Shown piece by piece: positions 1 through 10,530 of a stretch of 64,000 nucleotides of DNA. The DNA comes from JABAAE01 sp905480545 (GTDB taxonomy: Bacteria; Planctomycetota; Planctomycetia; Pirellulales; Pirellulaceae): contig CALSOR010000011.1 in assembly GCA_943788025.1 (NCBI GenBank), positions 1 to 64,000 on the forward strand. Reading direction: 5' to 3'. Both the position numbers and the translations under genes were made by a program. How positions within the stretch are numbered: position 1 is the stretch's first letter; each line of letters starts with the position of its first letter. Below the pieces are notes generated by a model. That model was given only the letters and a program-made list of their open reading frames with translations, had not been told where the DNA came from and did no database searches.

Positions 1-2573
1 TTAAAAACACGCTGCGTTTACTAGTCGGATAGACGGCGTTAAATGGTGCGTGTTGCGTAAAGGTCCACGACGACTCCGAAGGAAAGGGGTGCTGTTGGGC
101 AGGAGTGAGATCAAGGTTTCCGGAAACGAAAAGCAAAGTGTCGCGAATCTCCTCGGCGGTAAGACGCCGATTCGAATAACGAGACAGCCATAAGTTGTTG
201 GGGTCAATTTCAGCTGCCGCGTTACCCAGCTGCGAATTCCTTTGATATGCTTCCGTCAACATAATCAATCGGTGGAGCGATTTAATTCGATAACCATTGT
301 TGATGAATTGACTTGCCAATGCATCCAATAATTCCGGATGGGTTGGTGGACTGCCGCGAAAGCCAAAATCGTTTGGGGTTGCAACCAAACCGCGGCCAAA
401 ATGAAGTTGCCAAACTCGGTTGACAAACACTCTAGCAAATAGGGGGTGTTCAATAATGTGTTTTGCGAGTTCCGTTCGCCCACTTGTTTTTGAGGACCCA
501 ATTTTTTGACCACCAAAAACCGAAAGCCATCGGCGCGGAACCACATCGCCAGGCAGTTGAGGATCTCCGCGAAGCTGAACCCTCGCATCGGCAACCTCTC
601 CTTCAACAACCGCGTAGGCGACTGGAACTTGAGGCGCAACTGGTTTCGGGGCCTTCGATTTTGATGCCAGGTTAGCCAATCTCTCCAAGCCAACTCCATA
701 GTTATCGGAATGAACATGTTCGATCCGAAAAGAAACACCGTCCAGCCCCGGTGCAGGGTGACCGTCTGCAATCGTTCCCGATATTGCGTAAACACCATTT
801 TTTGGACAAATCCAGGCGAGACCAACACTACGTTTTGGACCTGGATGGACGAAAAACGTTCGAGGAGGCAAGGTCGTCCAAACCGACACCGGATGTTTAT
901 TTGAATTCACAACCATTGAAGGTGTGTCACCTAACGACCATGCATGCAATCCGACTACGTTATTGAGATTTGCTTTTTTGTCTTTGAGAAGCGTTGGGCC
1001 AGACTCAACATCCATGAAACACCAAACTGCATCACGAATTTTTACCGAGGGCCCGTTGCCAGCGAACTCATCGATCAACTCATCCGTTTTCCACTCCTTT
1101 CCGGACGCAAGTTCACCAATCACAAGATCAACACGAGTCGTATCGGCACCGTGTCCACCGTTTGGTGCTACGGTAAGCAGAATGACCTCACCTTTGTCGA
1201 TTTTGATTTTATTCAGTTTATGATTGGGGACTTTTTCAAGGTCAATTTTCTTGCCTTCACCAACGTTCGAAGATGCCAAAACTCGCGACCGAGTGTCCGA
1301 CAATTGCTTTAAACCGAGCGGATTCGCTCGCGGGAGCCTCATAAGTTTCAGTCCATTTCTTTAGTCGCGACTGATACTCCTTTTCAAGCAATGCATGTTT
1401 CTCCTTAGAAAATAACGAGACTAGGTCTCGCGGTTGTCCCTTAGGTTCACAGCCAGGAAAGGAAAACTTTGAACTAGAAAAAACGCCATAGAGAGAATAG
1501 TAGTCCTTTGCTGTGATGGGATCATACTTGTGATCATGGCAACGAGCACAACCTATAGTTAATCCCAGAAAGTTCTTTCCCACGTTGTCGATCACATCTT
1601 CGAACATTAAATGAATGTCTTTATCAATATCATGGCCGAACCGACGCGCAATTGACAAAAATCCGGTAGCGATAACTCCCTGCTGTCGATCTGATTCAGA
1701 TGATCTATTCGCGACAAGATCTCCAGCAATCTGGTGCAGTGCAAACTCTTCAAACGGACGGTCATCATTGAACGAATCGATCACCCAGTTTCGATATCGC
1801 CAAGCATGTGGAAGTGGGCGATCGGTGTTCTCACCTGCGGTGTCTGCATAGCGAACCACATCCAACCAATGACGTCCCCATTTCGCACCGTACTCGCGTG
1901 AGGCCAGCAACCTGTCAACGACCTTCGCAAACGCGTCTTCAGAATCATCGTTTAGAAATAGGTCAACTTCCGATTGGGTGGGCGGGAGTCCAATCAAGTC
2001 ATAAGTCGCGCGACGCAACAACGTGCGCCGATCCGCTTGCTGAGTGAGTTGAAGTTTTTTCTGCCGATTTTTTTCAAGAATCAGCAAATCAATTTGTTTG
2101 GAATCCAGCTCGGAGTTTGAACTCAAAATGGGTTGAAAAGACCACCACGATCCGGATTGTTTCCTGGTCATGCGCTCGGTTTCCACATGGCTTTCCCGAG
2201 GATCGAAAGCACCTTTCTCGACCCATTCAGTTAAGATCGCTATTTCATTTTCTTTTAGCTTGCCTCCAGCATCATCGGGTGGCATTTCCAACGTGTCATA
2301 ATTAATCGCCTGGATGAACAGGCTTTCATCAACATTACCGGGGATAATCGCAGCGCCGCTGGAGCCACCTTTTTGCCAACCCGATTTCGATTCCAAAGAC
2401 AGTCCGCCCCCGTTTTTGACTCCTGAATGGCAACGAAAACATCGTTTGACCAGTATTGGGCGAACCTTTTTCTCGAAAAAGGAATCGTCAAGAGCCAAAG
2501 AATTCAGCGAGCAGCAGTGCAAGATTGCGGCGGCCAAACTTGGACTAAAAAGCGAGTTAGAATTCACGACCAT
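1..2573 (-). pseudogene. PSD1 (DUF1549/DUF1553) c-type cytochrome-like protein, frameshifted and cut by the window edge
   Basis: Secreted planctomycete protein with an N-terminal signal-like segment, a PSCyt1 haem-binding motif CFRCH near residue 45, a DUF1549 domain (about residues 155-400, with a second motif CARCH) and, further on, DUF1553. The first frame runs from the ATG at 2573 to a stop at 1257 (438 aa). An uninterrupted second frame then continues from about 1280 to position 1, with the typical DUF1553 motifs VNRVWQLHFGRG and THPELLD. The two frames differ by one base near the AAAA run at 1278-1281 (plus strand). This is either a real frameshift or a base-calling error. The C-terminus lies outside the window. 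PSD1 proteins usually sit beside DUF1501 partners; function is not established, possibly surface electron transfer or polymer degradation. Family is certain; whether the gene is dead is not. Confidence 0.85.
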
Positions 2574-2700
2574 TTCCTAAAAACTGGAATGCGACCGGAC
2601 TTATTCTAATGCAATTATTCACGCAATGCGATTCGAATCCGACAGGCAAAGACGATACCCCGTCCGTTATCCTCTATCCAACAATGGATCGAGTTGTATG

Positions 2701-3099
2701 CTACTTTTGGTTGGCTTGAGTGGCATTTTGCAATACGGTAAACGACGTCGCAACAAAGCGACCATTTTTTACCTCACCCGATACTTTGGCTTTTCGAATA
2801 CAATTACACAAACCGCTGTCGCCGTGAGCATCGCCATGATCGTCGATCAAACTGCCCTCGACGAAGTACGATACCCCCTCAATTCGTACAGCAAGATCGC
2901 AACTGTCACCTTGCATCGAAAATTGACACTGCCCACATGATGCCTCGACAACCTGATCAACAAGTTGAATGGAAGGGTTGGACGAAACGGTTTGGCTTTC
3001 TCGCTCTGGTTCCCAAGAACTCGAATTTGATTTTTGACGGTTGCAACCCCACAAAATTGAGACTGCCAGCAGCGACAATACGAACGCAATTATTTTCAT
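2701..3099 (-). CDS. DUF6370-like small lipoprotein
   Basis: A 132-aa protein. It starts at the ATG at 3099 because the sequence from there is a lipoprotein signal, with lipobox LWGC near residue 22; the frame can be extended upstream to 3276 but that extension is not protein-like. The mature part carries the conserved block VVEASCGQCQF, then CDLAVRIEG, SYFVEGS and DDHGDAHG, ending in GLCNCIRKAKVSGEV. The cysteine and histidine spacing suggests metal binding or disulfides, but no activity is known for the family. It stands alone between the PSD1 gene and a gene-free stretch. Family recognition is from memory of planctomycete sequences. Confidence 0.75.
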   Translation of the reverse strand: MKIIAFVLSLLAVSILWGCNRQKSNSSSWEPERESQTVSSNPSIQLVDQVVEASCGQCQFSMQGDSCDLAVRIEGVSYFVEGSLIDDHGDAHGDSGLCNCIRKAKVSGEVKNGRFVATSFTVLQNATQANQK

Positions 3100-3941
3100 A
3101 TGGCGAACAGCGATTTCAAAACGTTTTGGATAGAGACGTGTTAAACAAAGCCACTGGCAAGCGACCCGAAAGTCGTAACCCGCGGTGGAAGCAACGGTAG
3201 AAGCGAGGTATCGAAACCGAAATTTAGAATCCGTCGCTTCAGTCGTGTCAGGTGAACATCTGGTCGTAATTAACACATTGCCGAATCACCCCGCTGTAAC
3301 CAACTTACCGCTTTATTGAGTTACCGCAATCGTCGCCATCCATTTCTAGGAGTCGAACTCAATGGACCATTGACGAAGGAACTTAAAAACGTTGGCTTCA
3401 AAGCGAGCATTGTATTTTTGCGAAAACGACAAATCTTCGCTATGTGGAATGGACTCCGTCGTTTGGCTCCAATGGTGGTCATTAGCTACCGGCTCCACAT
3501 CAAAGAAAATCGCAGGTGCTAAATTGCTTGAAAGATGCAGGAGCATTTCGATAGGACCCTCCCGGCGAAAAGACGCCGCCGTTGGTTACAAACAGCGTTT
3601 TCGGTCCACTGTCTTAAGTGGCCCCACTCATTGATGTTGTCGAATCCACATTAGATACGATTGGCGTCGGTGGACGCAATTGACCTCGCGTACCAACCGT
3701 TCGCTTTGCAGTTCAAAAAATCTAGCAGTTCAAAAAAACCTACCGGTGCTGCCCCGTAAGGCAGCTTACCGCCCCAACATCGAAGCATATGCCATCCCCG
3801 CAAAGTCGGCAGTGAAACAAACATTCAAACGGCAATTACAAGTCGAAAAAAAGGCTCTAGGGGTTGAAAGAGGACGTTGCCGACGGTCATTCTTTGAGGG
3901 ACGGGTACAACCTGCGTTGCCGGGTGTCAAGAAACGCAATT
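3100..3941. other. gene-free stretch
   Basis: About 840 bases upstream of the DUF6370-like gene and downstream of the SDR gene. Short open frames exist on both strands but none has a recognisable domain, plausible start signal or consistent codon use. A short near-repeat (gcagttcaaaaaa) occurs twice near 3711-3740. Nothing else is seen. Confidence 0.5.
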
Positions 3942-5426
3942 CTAACTTTGCCCCTGAGTCTTCGAATTCGCCCTTGCCGCTTTGCAAATGTTTCGCAACA
4001 TTCCACTGAATACGAATTCGTGCAAAGGGAAAAGCGAATACCAGTAAACGATTCCGAACAAACCGACAGGATCGAATATCGCCGTTTGACGAATGGTGCA
4101 ACCAGTTTCCGTCTTGGTTACCTCAAACTCTAACCAGGCGCGTCCGGGAACTTTCATTTCCGCCGCCAGCCGCAATACCTTGTTATCTTCAATCTGTTCG
4201 ACACGCCAAAAATCGAGTGCGTCGCCAACTCTCAACTGGTCGGGATGCCGACGACCACGTCGAACCCCGACTCCACCCACAAGAAGATCAAGGAAACCAC
4301 GAATTTTCCATAACCAATTCCCGTAGTACCAACCCGTTTTGCCGCCGATACGACGAATTGGCGTGAAAGCCTGCTCGACGGTCAAATCAACCGACCGACT
4401 CCGAGAATCAACTAATCGAGAACCGAAACGCACCCCACCCCAACGCTTCTCTCTGCCTCCTGCCGAGAATGAATCAGACCACCGCGTTTCTGCAAATTCT
4501 TTGTCTTCAAACACCAGTGCCCGCGCGATCGAATCATTCAACGATCTGGGCTCAACCTTGAAGTCGTCTTTCGCTTTGCTACTACTGACAAGAGTGGGAT
4601 TTCTAAGACTGTCCACCAACTTTCGACCAACTCGTGAATAAAGTGGCGTTACAAGCCCCAGCCATAGGCTTGAGAGGTAAGGCGTTAGTAACGGCACCGG
4701 AATCATGTATCGCCTTAGGCCGCGTTGTTTGGCATAACGCTGCATTATCTCTCCGTAAGAAACCTGCTCTGGCCCGCCAATCTCATAGGTCGTTGATGGG
4801 CCAATTGGGTGATCGAGGGCTTCCACGAGATAGGACAGCACATCTTCAATCGCTATTGGTTGCGCAAGAATCCGAACCCACTTTGGGCATATCATGACAG
4901 GCAGTCGCTCAACCAGCGCGCGAATCATTTCGAACGAAAGGCTTCCCGAGCCAATGATGATAGAAGCCTGAAATTCAATAACCGAGGCTTTGGAAGTTCG
5001 CAAAATGTCGCCGATCTCTTGCCGGCTGCGTAAGTGTTTCGACAACTTGTCGGACGGATCTCCCAAACCACCCAAGTAAACGATCCGTTTTACATTCATT
5101 GACGTGCACGCGTTGGCAAAATTTTCCGCAGCACGACGGTCGGTTTGTTCAAAATCCTCGTTGTCGCCCATTGAATGGATCAGATAGTATGCCGTTTCAA
5201 TACCTTGAAGAGCTTCAGTCAAGGATTCTTTATCGAGGGCATTCCCAATTGCTACTTCGACATCAAAGTTTTCACTGCTAGCAACGCGACGCGTCAGGCA
5301 CCTAACGGAGTGACCTTCCGCGACAAGCAGTGGCAACAATCGGCCACCGACATAGCCGGTAGCTCCAGTCAAAAGAACGTTCGGCGGTCGTCTGTTTGTC
5401 TGTAAATCGGGAGTTTGACTCTCCAT
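3942..5426 (-). CDS. SDR-family NAD(P)-binding oxidoreductase with C-terminal DUF2867
   Basis: A 494-aa protein from the ATG at 5426; a TTG seven codons earlier is possible but less likely. Residues about 15-250 form an atypical short-chain dehydrogenase/NmrA-like Rossmann fold with the nucleotide loop TGATGYVGG, the YLIHSMG stretch and YLGGLGDP. Residues about 330-480 match DUF2867 (YYGNWLWKIRGFLD, WLEFEV and a hydrophobic C-terminal helix). This two-domain arrangement is a known bacterial family of about 480-500 aa, so the gene looks full length. Substrate unknown; NAD(P)H-dependent epimerase/dehydratase-like chemistry or sensing is inferred. It is transcribed alone. Confidence 0.88.
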   Translation of the reverse strand: MESQTPDLQTNRRPPNVLLTGATGYVGGRLLPLLVAEGHSVRCLTRRVASSENFDVEVAIGNALDKESLTEALQGIETAYYLIHSMGDNEDFEQTDRRAAENFANACTSMNVKRIVYLGGLGDPSDKLSKHLRSRQEIGDILRTSKASVIEFQASIIIGSGSLSFEMIRALVERLPVMICPKWVRILAQPIAIEDVLSYLVEALDHPIGPSTTYEIGGPEQVSYGEIMQRYAKQRGLRRYMIPVPLLTPYLSSLWLGLVTPLYSRVGRKLVDSLRNPTLVSSSKAKDDFKVEPRSLNDSIARALVFEDKEFAETRWSDSFSAGGREKRWGGVRFGSRLVDSRSRSVDLTVEQAFTPIRRIGGKTGWYYGNWLWKIRGFLDLLVGGVGVRRGRRHPDQLRVGDALDFWRVEQIEDNKVLRLAAEMKVPGRAWLEFEVTKTETGCTIRQTAIFDPVGLFGIVYWYSLFPLHEFVFSGMLRNICKAARANSKTQGQS

Positions 5427-5975
5427 TTGACTAACAATTCCCTTCAATGCTTTTTTTCAAGCTAAAAATTATGTTGTCAATTCCGCAAAACGAACCGGTC
5501 ACAGAAGTGGGGAATTTTTTCCAGCCTACTGACTTTGAAGTTTACCGGCCCGTATTTCTTTGACCGATTTCCGCTTGAAATCGGCCGGTCCGATCATAAC
5601 AGTTTTGCAATGGTACGGGAGCCGTTCAAAGCGTCGACGCCGAAGAAACCTCTGTTCAGTTCTACAATTGTTGAGATCCGTACCTGACCGATCGAACCGC
5701 TGAATCCTCCAAACGCCACCGATGCAGTTCCTCTCATCCACCAATACGACAAAGTCTGGGCAAACAATCGGCCCGCTTGGGGTGATTTGGCTTGTCGCTT
5801 CGCCGAATTGGAATACCGAACGTCGCAGCTTCCTGCCACGGCTAAACGGCGATTCGCAGCGCCTGCAACCCACGTAAAATCAATATCACAATTTACTTTC
5901 CGTGAATTCTTGTTGCTTTCCAACTTCCCATTCGGTCCTTTTCAAAGAGTAATGTAATACGGCAAGGCAAATCTT
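5427..5975. other. gene-free stretch between divergent genes
   Basis: About 550 bases between the divergently transcribed SDR gene and membrane-protein gene, so it should hold both promoters. A plus-strand stretch around 5700-5930 reads like protein (QYDKVWANN, FAELEYRTSQ) but has no start codon and no known domain; it may be a decayed fragment. Confidence 0.4.
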
Positions 5976-7118
5976 ATGACATACGCCCAGGCACGCTTAG
6001 GGCTTGGAATTTCCGCTGTGGGCTCTCTGGTAGTCATCGCAACCATTGCGATCACCACCGGTTTGCCAGCAGGCTTCCTTTCGGAAAAATCAGCAGTAGG
6101 GCTAGAAGAAGTCACGCAAATCATTGGTGTCGTGGGCTTCTTTATGTTGTGGTTGATGCCATTGGATTTCCTCGGGGGTTTCTTGCTTCCAAAAAGATTC
6201 GACAAATCTACTCAATCGTTTCGGGAGTGGTTAGGCGGGTACTTGGTCGCTATTCTGTCTCAGGGCACACTGTTCGTCTTTTTCGGAGTGATGATCCTTT
6301 TCTGCAGCCAATCGCTCGGAACAGCGGGTGTCGTAGCCGCGATCAGCCTCGTGATTGCAGTTTGTTTTATTCTCCGCAACCGGATTTTACTGGGGAGAGA
6401 ATGTAAGTCTGAGCAATCGTCCCAAAAGGTTCTTGATGCGATCGCATTGATTCAGTCTTGGCAACTTTTTGTACCTCGGACGATTTTTGTCGATCACAAT
6501 GATGTCGGCTTCACTGGAGGAATCGTTGGTGTAGGCAAAGGCACTCAAATCGTAATGCCCAAATCTTGGCTTGAATTTTCACGCGAACAACTTGCAACCG
6601 CGATTGCACGCCGAGCGATGGCAATCGAAAATGGCAGCTATTCTCGGGGGCTGATTATTGCGGTCGCTTGGAACGTTTGCGGTTTCGCGCTTTGCTCAAT
6701 ATCGCCTGGTGCCGGACTGGGAAGCGTTGCGGGATTGGTAACCACTCTTTGCGGCTTCACGCTCTGGTCTTTTCTCGGTTTATTGATTCTGCCGACGGTC
6801 AGCCGCAACGCATCATTGAAAATTGATCAATCGCTTGTCGAGCAAGGCATGCAGCCCGAGTTAATCTCACGCACGGCGTTCAGCATCGATCAGATGCAGG
6901 ATGGCGAGCCAGAAAGGTCAACGCTGATCGAAACCATTTTCCACCCAGTTCCCAATGTCTCCAGTCGCAACCGAACTCAACCCGTTCGTGGACTTGCTGC
7001 GTGGAATGTCGCAAGGACAACTTTATTTTTCTCTTGGCCTTGTCTTGGATTCCTTTCCCGCGCTGTTCATTGCAACATTGGTCGACCAGAATTGTGGACA
7101 ATGTTGCCCACCGATTAA
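5976..7118 (+). CDS. multi-pass membrane protein, M48-like without HExxH
   Basis: A 380-aa inner-membrane protein. Hydrophobic segments are seen near residues 10-30, 45-65, 85-135, 225-245 and 250-275. The soluble middle resembles the M48 peptidase family, but where HExxH is expected the sequence reads AIARRAMAIENG, so it should not be an active zinc protease. The C-terminal block AAWNVARTTLFFSWPCLG followed by RAVHCNIGRPELW is, from memory, conserved among planctomycete members, which argues that the C-terminus is complete and not frameshifted. Its role is unknown; a pseudoprotease or scaffold is possible. Confidence 0.75.
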   Translation: MTYAQARLGLGISAVGSLVVIATIAITTGLPAGFLSEKSAVGLEEVTQIIGVVGFFMLWLMPLDFLGGFLLPKRFDKSTQSFREWLGGYLVAILSQGTLFVFFGVMILFCSQSLGTAGVVAAISLVIAVCFILRNRILLGRECKSEQSSQKVLDAIALIQSWQLFVPRTIFVDHNDVGFTGGIVGVGKGTQIVMPKSWLEFSREQLATAIARRAMAIENGSYSRGLIIAVAWNVCGFALCSISPGAGLGSVAGLVTTLCGFTLWSFLGLLILPTVSRNASLKIDQSLVEQGMQPELISRTAFSIDQMQDGEPERSTLIETIFHPVPNVSSRNRTQPVRGLAAWNVARTTLFFSWPCLGFLSRAVHCNIGRPELWTMLPTD

Positions 7119-7522
7119 TTGATCAACGTATTGGCGTTCAGCTCCGAAATGCATGGATTTCGGCGAACCGAAAAGGTCGTAGAAACGACAGCGAGGTTTG
7201 TGCACAAGTTTTTGGCAAGCAAGTCAAAAACGATAGCACTGCTTCCAAAGTTCCTTCGGTACTTCGCTCCGGAACCTCTCTTCAGCAAAACGTTCATTGC
7301 AACAGCCGAGCCTAAATGTTGCGTTAAGCCAAAGACATTTGGCGCCTTGGTATGAAATTCTGACGGTCACTCGCAGTTTTTCGTTTTTTTGCTGTTGGAG
7401 GCCGGCGGTCCGACAGCTGCTAGAATAAACTTACTTGGAAGCTGGTGTCGCTAATTTTTCAGAACAACGGTGCCTGCCGCCCCCCCAAGCATTTCAATTC
7501 TGTCACGAGAAATAGTTGTCCC
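7119..7522. other. gene-free stretch upstream of the beta-helix gene
   Basis: About 400 bases. Open frames here start with TTG or GTG and have no protein-like features. Nothing beyond a presumed promoter for the downstream gene. Confidence 0.4.
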
Positions 7523-10417
7523 ATGGGAAAATCAATTTTCGTCGCCCTCATATGGCTTCTTACTTGCATACGGGCAACAATCGCCGTCGATTTTTATGTG
7601 GCCGTCGATGGCTCAGATGATAACTCGGGCACGATTTCACATCCGTTTAAGAGCCTCAGTCATACTCGAGATATCATTCGACGAACGGGGAAGTTAGGAA
7701 AAGAAAAAATCGCCGTGCACCTTCGGGAAGGGATTCACTATCTGCCGGAGACATTTGTGTTCAACGCCCAAGATTCCGGCACGTCCGAATTCCCTGTCAG
7801 CTATTCAGCATTTCAGGACGAGAGGGTAATTCTAAGTGGCGGCACCAGCTTAAAGCTCACCTGGAAACCTTACCGTGACGGTATTTACGTCGCCAACACC
7901 AAAACTGATTTCCAGATAGACCAGCTTTTCATAAACGGGGAACGCCAGCACATGGCGCGTTATCCAAACTTTGACCCAAATCTCAGCCCATATCATGGGG
8001 CGGCGGGGGATGCGTTCGCAACCTCGCGGGCCAAGCGTTGGAAGGACCCTCGCGGCGGCTTCATTCATGCCATGCATCGTCATCACTGGGGCGGCTACCA
8101 CTATCAGATCACCGGCAAAGATGAGACTGGCAAGGTCGTCTACGAGGGTGGCTGGCAGAATAACCGCCAGATGGGGATGCACGACAAGCACCGCATGGTG
8201 GAAAACATTTTCGAGGAATTAAACGCACCGGGCGAGTGGTATCATGACTATCAGAGAGGCCAACTGTACTACATGCCGGCTGCCAATATTGATGTAAGCA
8301 AAGCCACCTTCGAAGCTGTCCGCCTCAAGCACCTTATCGAATTTCAGGGACGCTTGGATTCACCGGTAAAGCATATTGCGATTCGCGGCTTGATATTTCG
8401 ACATTCGGCAAGAACGTTCATGGAAACGCGAGAACCTCTTCTGCGTAGCGACTGGACCATCTATCGTGGCGGTGCCATTTTGCTCACCGGGGTAGAAGAC
8501 TGTCAAATCACCGACTGCGAATTTGACCAACTAGGTGGTAACTCGATTTTCGTCAACAAATACAATCGACGTATCACAATCAAGGGCTGCCACTTGCACC
8601 ACAGCGGAGCCAGCGGAATTTGTTTTGTTGGTGATCCCAATGCTGTTCGCAACCCGAAATTTGAATACCACCAGACACAATCCTATGATGACATCGACAA
8701 AACACGTGGGCCCAAAACAAAACAATATCCAGCGGACTGCCTCGTTGATGACTGCTTGATTCACAACATGAGTGTTGTTGAAAAACAGGCCACTGGTATC
8801 CAGATTTCAATGTCCAAAGGGATTACGATTCGGCACTGCTCCATTTACGATCTTGGCCGTGCAGGAATCAACATCAGCGAGGGAACGTTTGGTGCACATG
8901 TCATTGAATTTTGCGATGTGTTTGACACGGTTCGGGAAACGGGTGACCACGGGAGCTTTAATTCCTGGGGACGCGATCGATTCTGGCATCTCAAGGACGC
9001 GCCTTATGAAGAACTACCTCAGTTATCTGGTCTTGATACAGAACCTACTATTATTCGCAACAGTCGCTGGCGTTGCGATCATGGCTGGGATGTCGATTTG
9101 GATGACGGATCGTCTCATTACGAAATCTACAACAATCTGTTTCTGAAGGGGGGGCTCAAGCTCCGCGAGGGATTTCATCGAAAAGTCTACAACAACATCG
9201 CCGTTAACAACTCATTACATCCCCACGTCTGGTATTCAAACAGCATGGACATCGTGAGCCGCAATATCTGGATGGGAGCCTACCGTCCAGCGGGCGGTAT
9301 GCCGAAGAAAAAGTGGGGACAACAAATCGACAGAAACCTGTTCACAAATCAACATGATAAAGAAAAGTTTGCGGCTCATGGATGTGATCTAAATTCAATC
9401 GTCGCGGATCCAATGTTTATCGACCCTGAAAATGGCGACTACCGCGTCGATGAGTCCTCACCAGCGGTAAAGATCGGATTCATTAACTTTCCAATGGACA
9501 AGTTCGGTGTACGAAAAACCTCACTTAGGAAGATTGCCAAAACACCTGTTCTACCAGGACGAAATGCCGCACAAAGCAGTCGCGCAAGTAAGTCGCCTTT
9601 GGCAACTGGCGATCTGGTATGGCTGGGCGTCAAGCTGAAGGCACTCGACGGAGAAGCCTTTTCCGCGTTTGGAGTCAGCAGGGATCAACGCGGCGTTGCC
9701 GTAAATGATGTACCAAGTGGCTCGGAGGCCGCGCGATTCGGATTGAAGAAAAACGACGTCATTATGTCTATCAATGATCATTCTGTTGTCGATGCCGATT
9801 CGTTCCTCAAGCAGGTTTTGGCGTTGGGTGAAAAGCCAATGAAACTTAACATCGTCCGCGAACAAAAACCCATGGTCATGGCGGTAGAGCAGCATGCCTA
9901 TCCAACATTTGAATCAGCAGACACCGCGGCCCAACTGACGAAACTTCGTGTTCCGAAAGAGTCCATTGGAACCATTACCGCATTCCCCAGCACCAACAAC
10001 GAACCCTTAAATTCGTTAATCGATGGGCGGCTAGCGGCCAGCTATGGACCAGTTTTTTCCAACGGAGTTCGTAATGGCGCTTACAAACTTGATTTGGGCG
10101 AAGCGAAAACCATAACAGCAATTACAAGTTGGTCGTATAGGCAAGAAGATCGAGGCGCTCAAAAACTGACTCTTTACGGCAGCCGCTCTCCAGTGGACCC
10201 GGGCTGGGACCTTCGGGCTTATACTCCGATCGCCACACTTTCGGTTACTCCCGGCGATTCACTCTACACCGCCGCTTCGTGGAGGTCCGCCCAGGGGCGC
10301 ACGCTTGGAGAATTTCGTTGGGTTCTATGGGGGGTCTCACCGGTAACCGAGACGGCAGGCGGTGAGAACACCGCTTTTCAAGAACTTGCAATTGAAATTG
10401 CCTCTAAGCGACCGTGA
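7523..10417 (+). CDS. secreted right-handed beta-helix protein with PDZ and discoidin-like C-terminus
   Basis: A 964-aa exported protein. The ATG at 7523 is preferred because it begins a clean signal peptide (MGKSIFVALIWLLTC...); the frame is open back to a GTG at 7445. Residues about 22-640 form a pectate-lyase-like parallel beta-helix: an opening FYVAVDGSDDNSG block, then repeated hits such as CQITDCEFDQLGG and IRHCSIYDLGRAGI. A PDZ domain follows at about 680-790 (GVAVNDVPSGSEAARFGL, KKNDVIMSINDHSV). The last ~140 residues look like a carbohydrate-binding discoidin-type sandwich. Polysaccharide binding or cleavage outside the cytoplasm is inferred. It is followed by the PSD1/DUF1501 pair on the same strand. 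Confidence 0.85.
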   Translation: MGKSIFVALIWLLTCIRATIAVDFYVAVDGSDDNSGTISHPFKSLSHTRDIIRRTGKLGKEKIAVHLREGIHYLPETFVFNAQDSGTSEFPVSYSAFQDERVILSGGTSLKLTWKPYRDGIYVANTKTDFQIDQLFINGERQHMARYPNFDPNLSPYHGAAGDAFATSRAKRWKDPRGGFIHAMHRHHWGGYHYQITGKDETGKVVYEGGWQNNRQMGMHDKHRMVENIFEELNAPGEWYHDYQRGQLYYMPAANIDVSKATFEAVRLKHLIEFQGRLDSPVKHIAIRGLIFRHSARTFMETREPLLRSDWTIYRGGAILLTGVEDCQITDCEFDQLGGNSIFVNKYNRRITIKGCHLHHSGASGICFVGDPNAVRNPKFEYHQTQSYDDIDKTRGPKTKQYPADCLVDDCLIHNMSVVEKQATGIQISMSKGITIRHCSIYDLGRAGINISEGTFGAHVIEFCDVFDTVRETGDHGSFNSWGRDRFWHLKDAPYEELPQLSGLDTEPTIIRNSRWRCDHGWDVDLDDGSSHYEIYNNLFLKGGLKLREGFHRKVYNNIAVNNSLHPHVWYSNSMDIVSRNIWMGAYRPAGGMPKKKWGQQIDRNLFTNQHDKEKFAAHGCDLNSIVADPMFIDPENGDYRVDESSPAVKIGFINFPMDKFGVRKTSLRKIAKTPVLPGRNAAQSSRASKSPLATGDLVWLGVKLKALDGEAFSAFGVSRDQRGVAVNDVPSGSEAARFGLKKNDVIMSINDHSVVDADSFLKQVLALGEKPMKLNIVREQKPMVMAVEQHAYPTFESADTAAQLTKLRVPKESIGTITAFPSTNNEPLNSLIDGRLAASYGPVFSNGVRNGAYKLDLGEAKTITAITSWSYRQEDRGAQKLTLYGSRSPVDPGWDLRAYTPIATLSVTPGDSLYTAASWRSAQGRTLGEFRWVLWGVSPVTETAGGENTAFQELAIEIASKRP

Positions 10418-10530
10418 ATTTTCGGAACACGCTCGATTAATTGGAGCCATTTCCAAAAGCCGTTTGATTGCACAGTGACGCTTTCATAACCTAAGATGGA
10501 GTTGAACATCGTTTTTTGGAGAAGCAATCG

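Noticed and set aside
265..828. 187-aa minus-strand frame near the left edge
   Set aside because: It is an out-of-frame reading of the PSD1/DUF1553 coding region; the real frame gives the DUF1553 motifs.
2630..2660. tRNA T-arm-like ttcgaatcc
   Set aside because: No matching acceptor, D or anticodon arms upstream.
3711..3745. Two copies of gcagttcaaaaaa
   Set aside because: Too short and only two copies; no CRISPR-like spacing. No CRISPR array was seen anywhere in the window.
5700..5940. Protein-like stretch (QYDKVWANN... FAELEYRTSQ) on the plus strand
   Set aside because: No start codon and no recognised family; could be decayed coding DNA but not enough to call.
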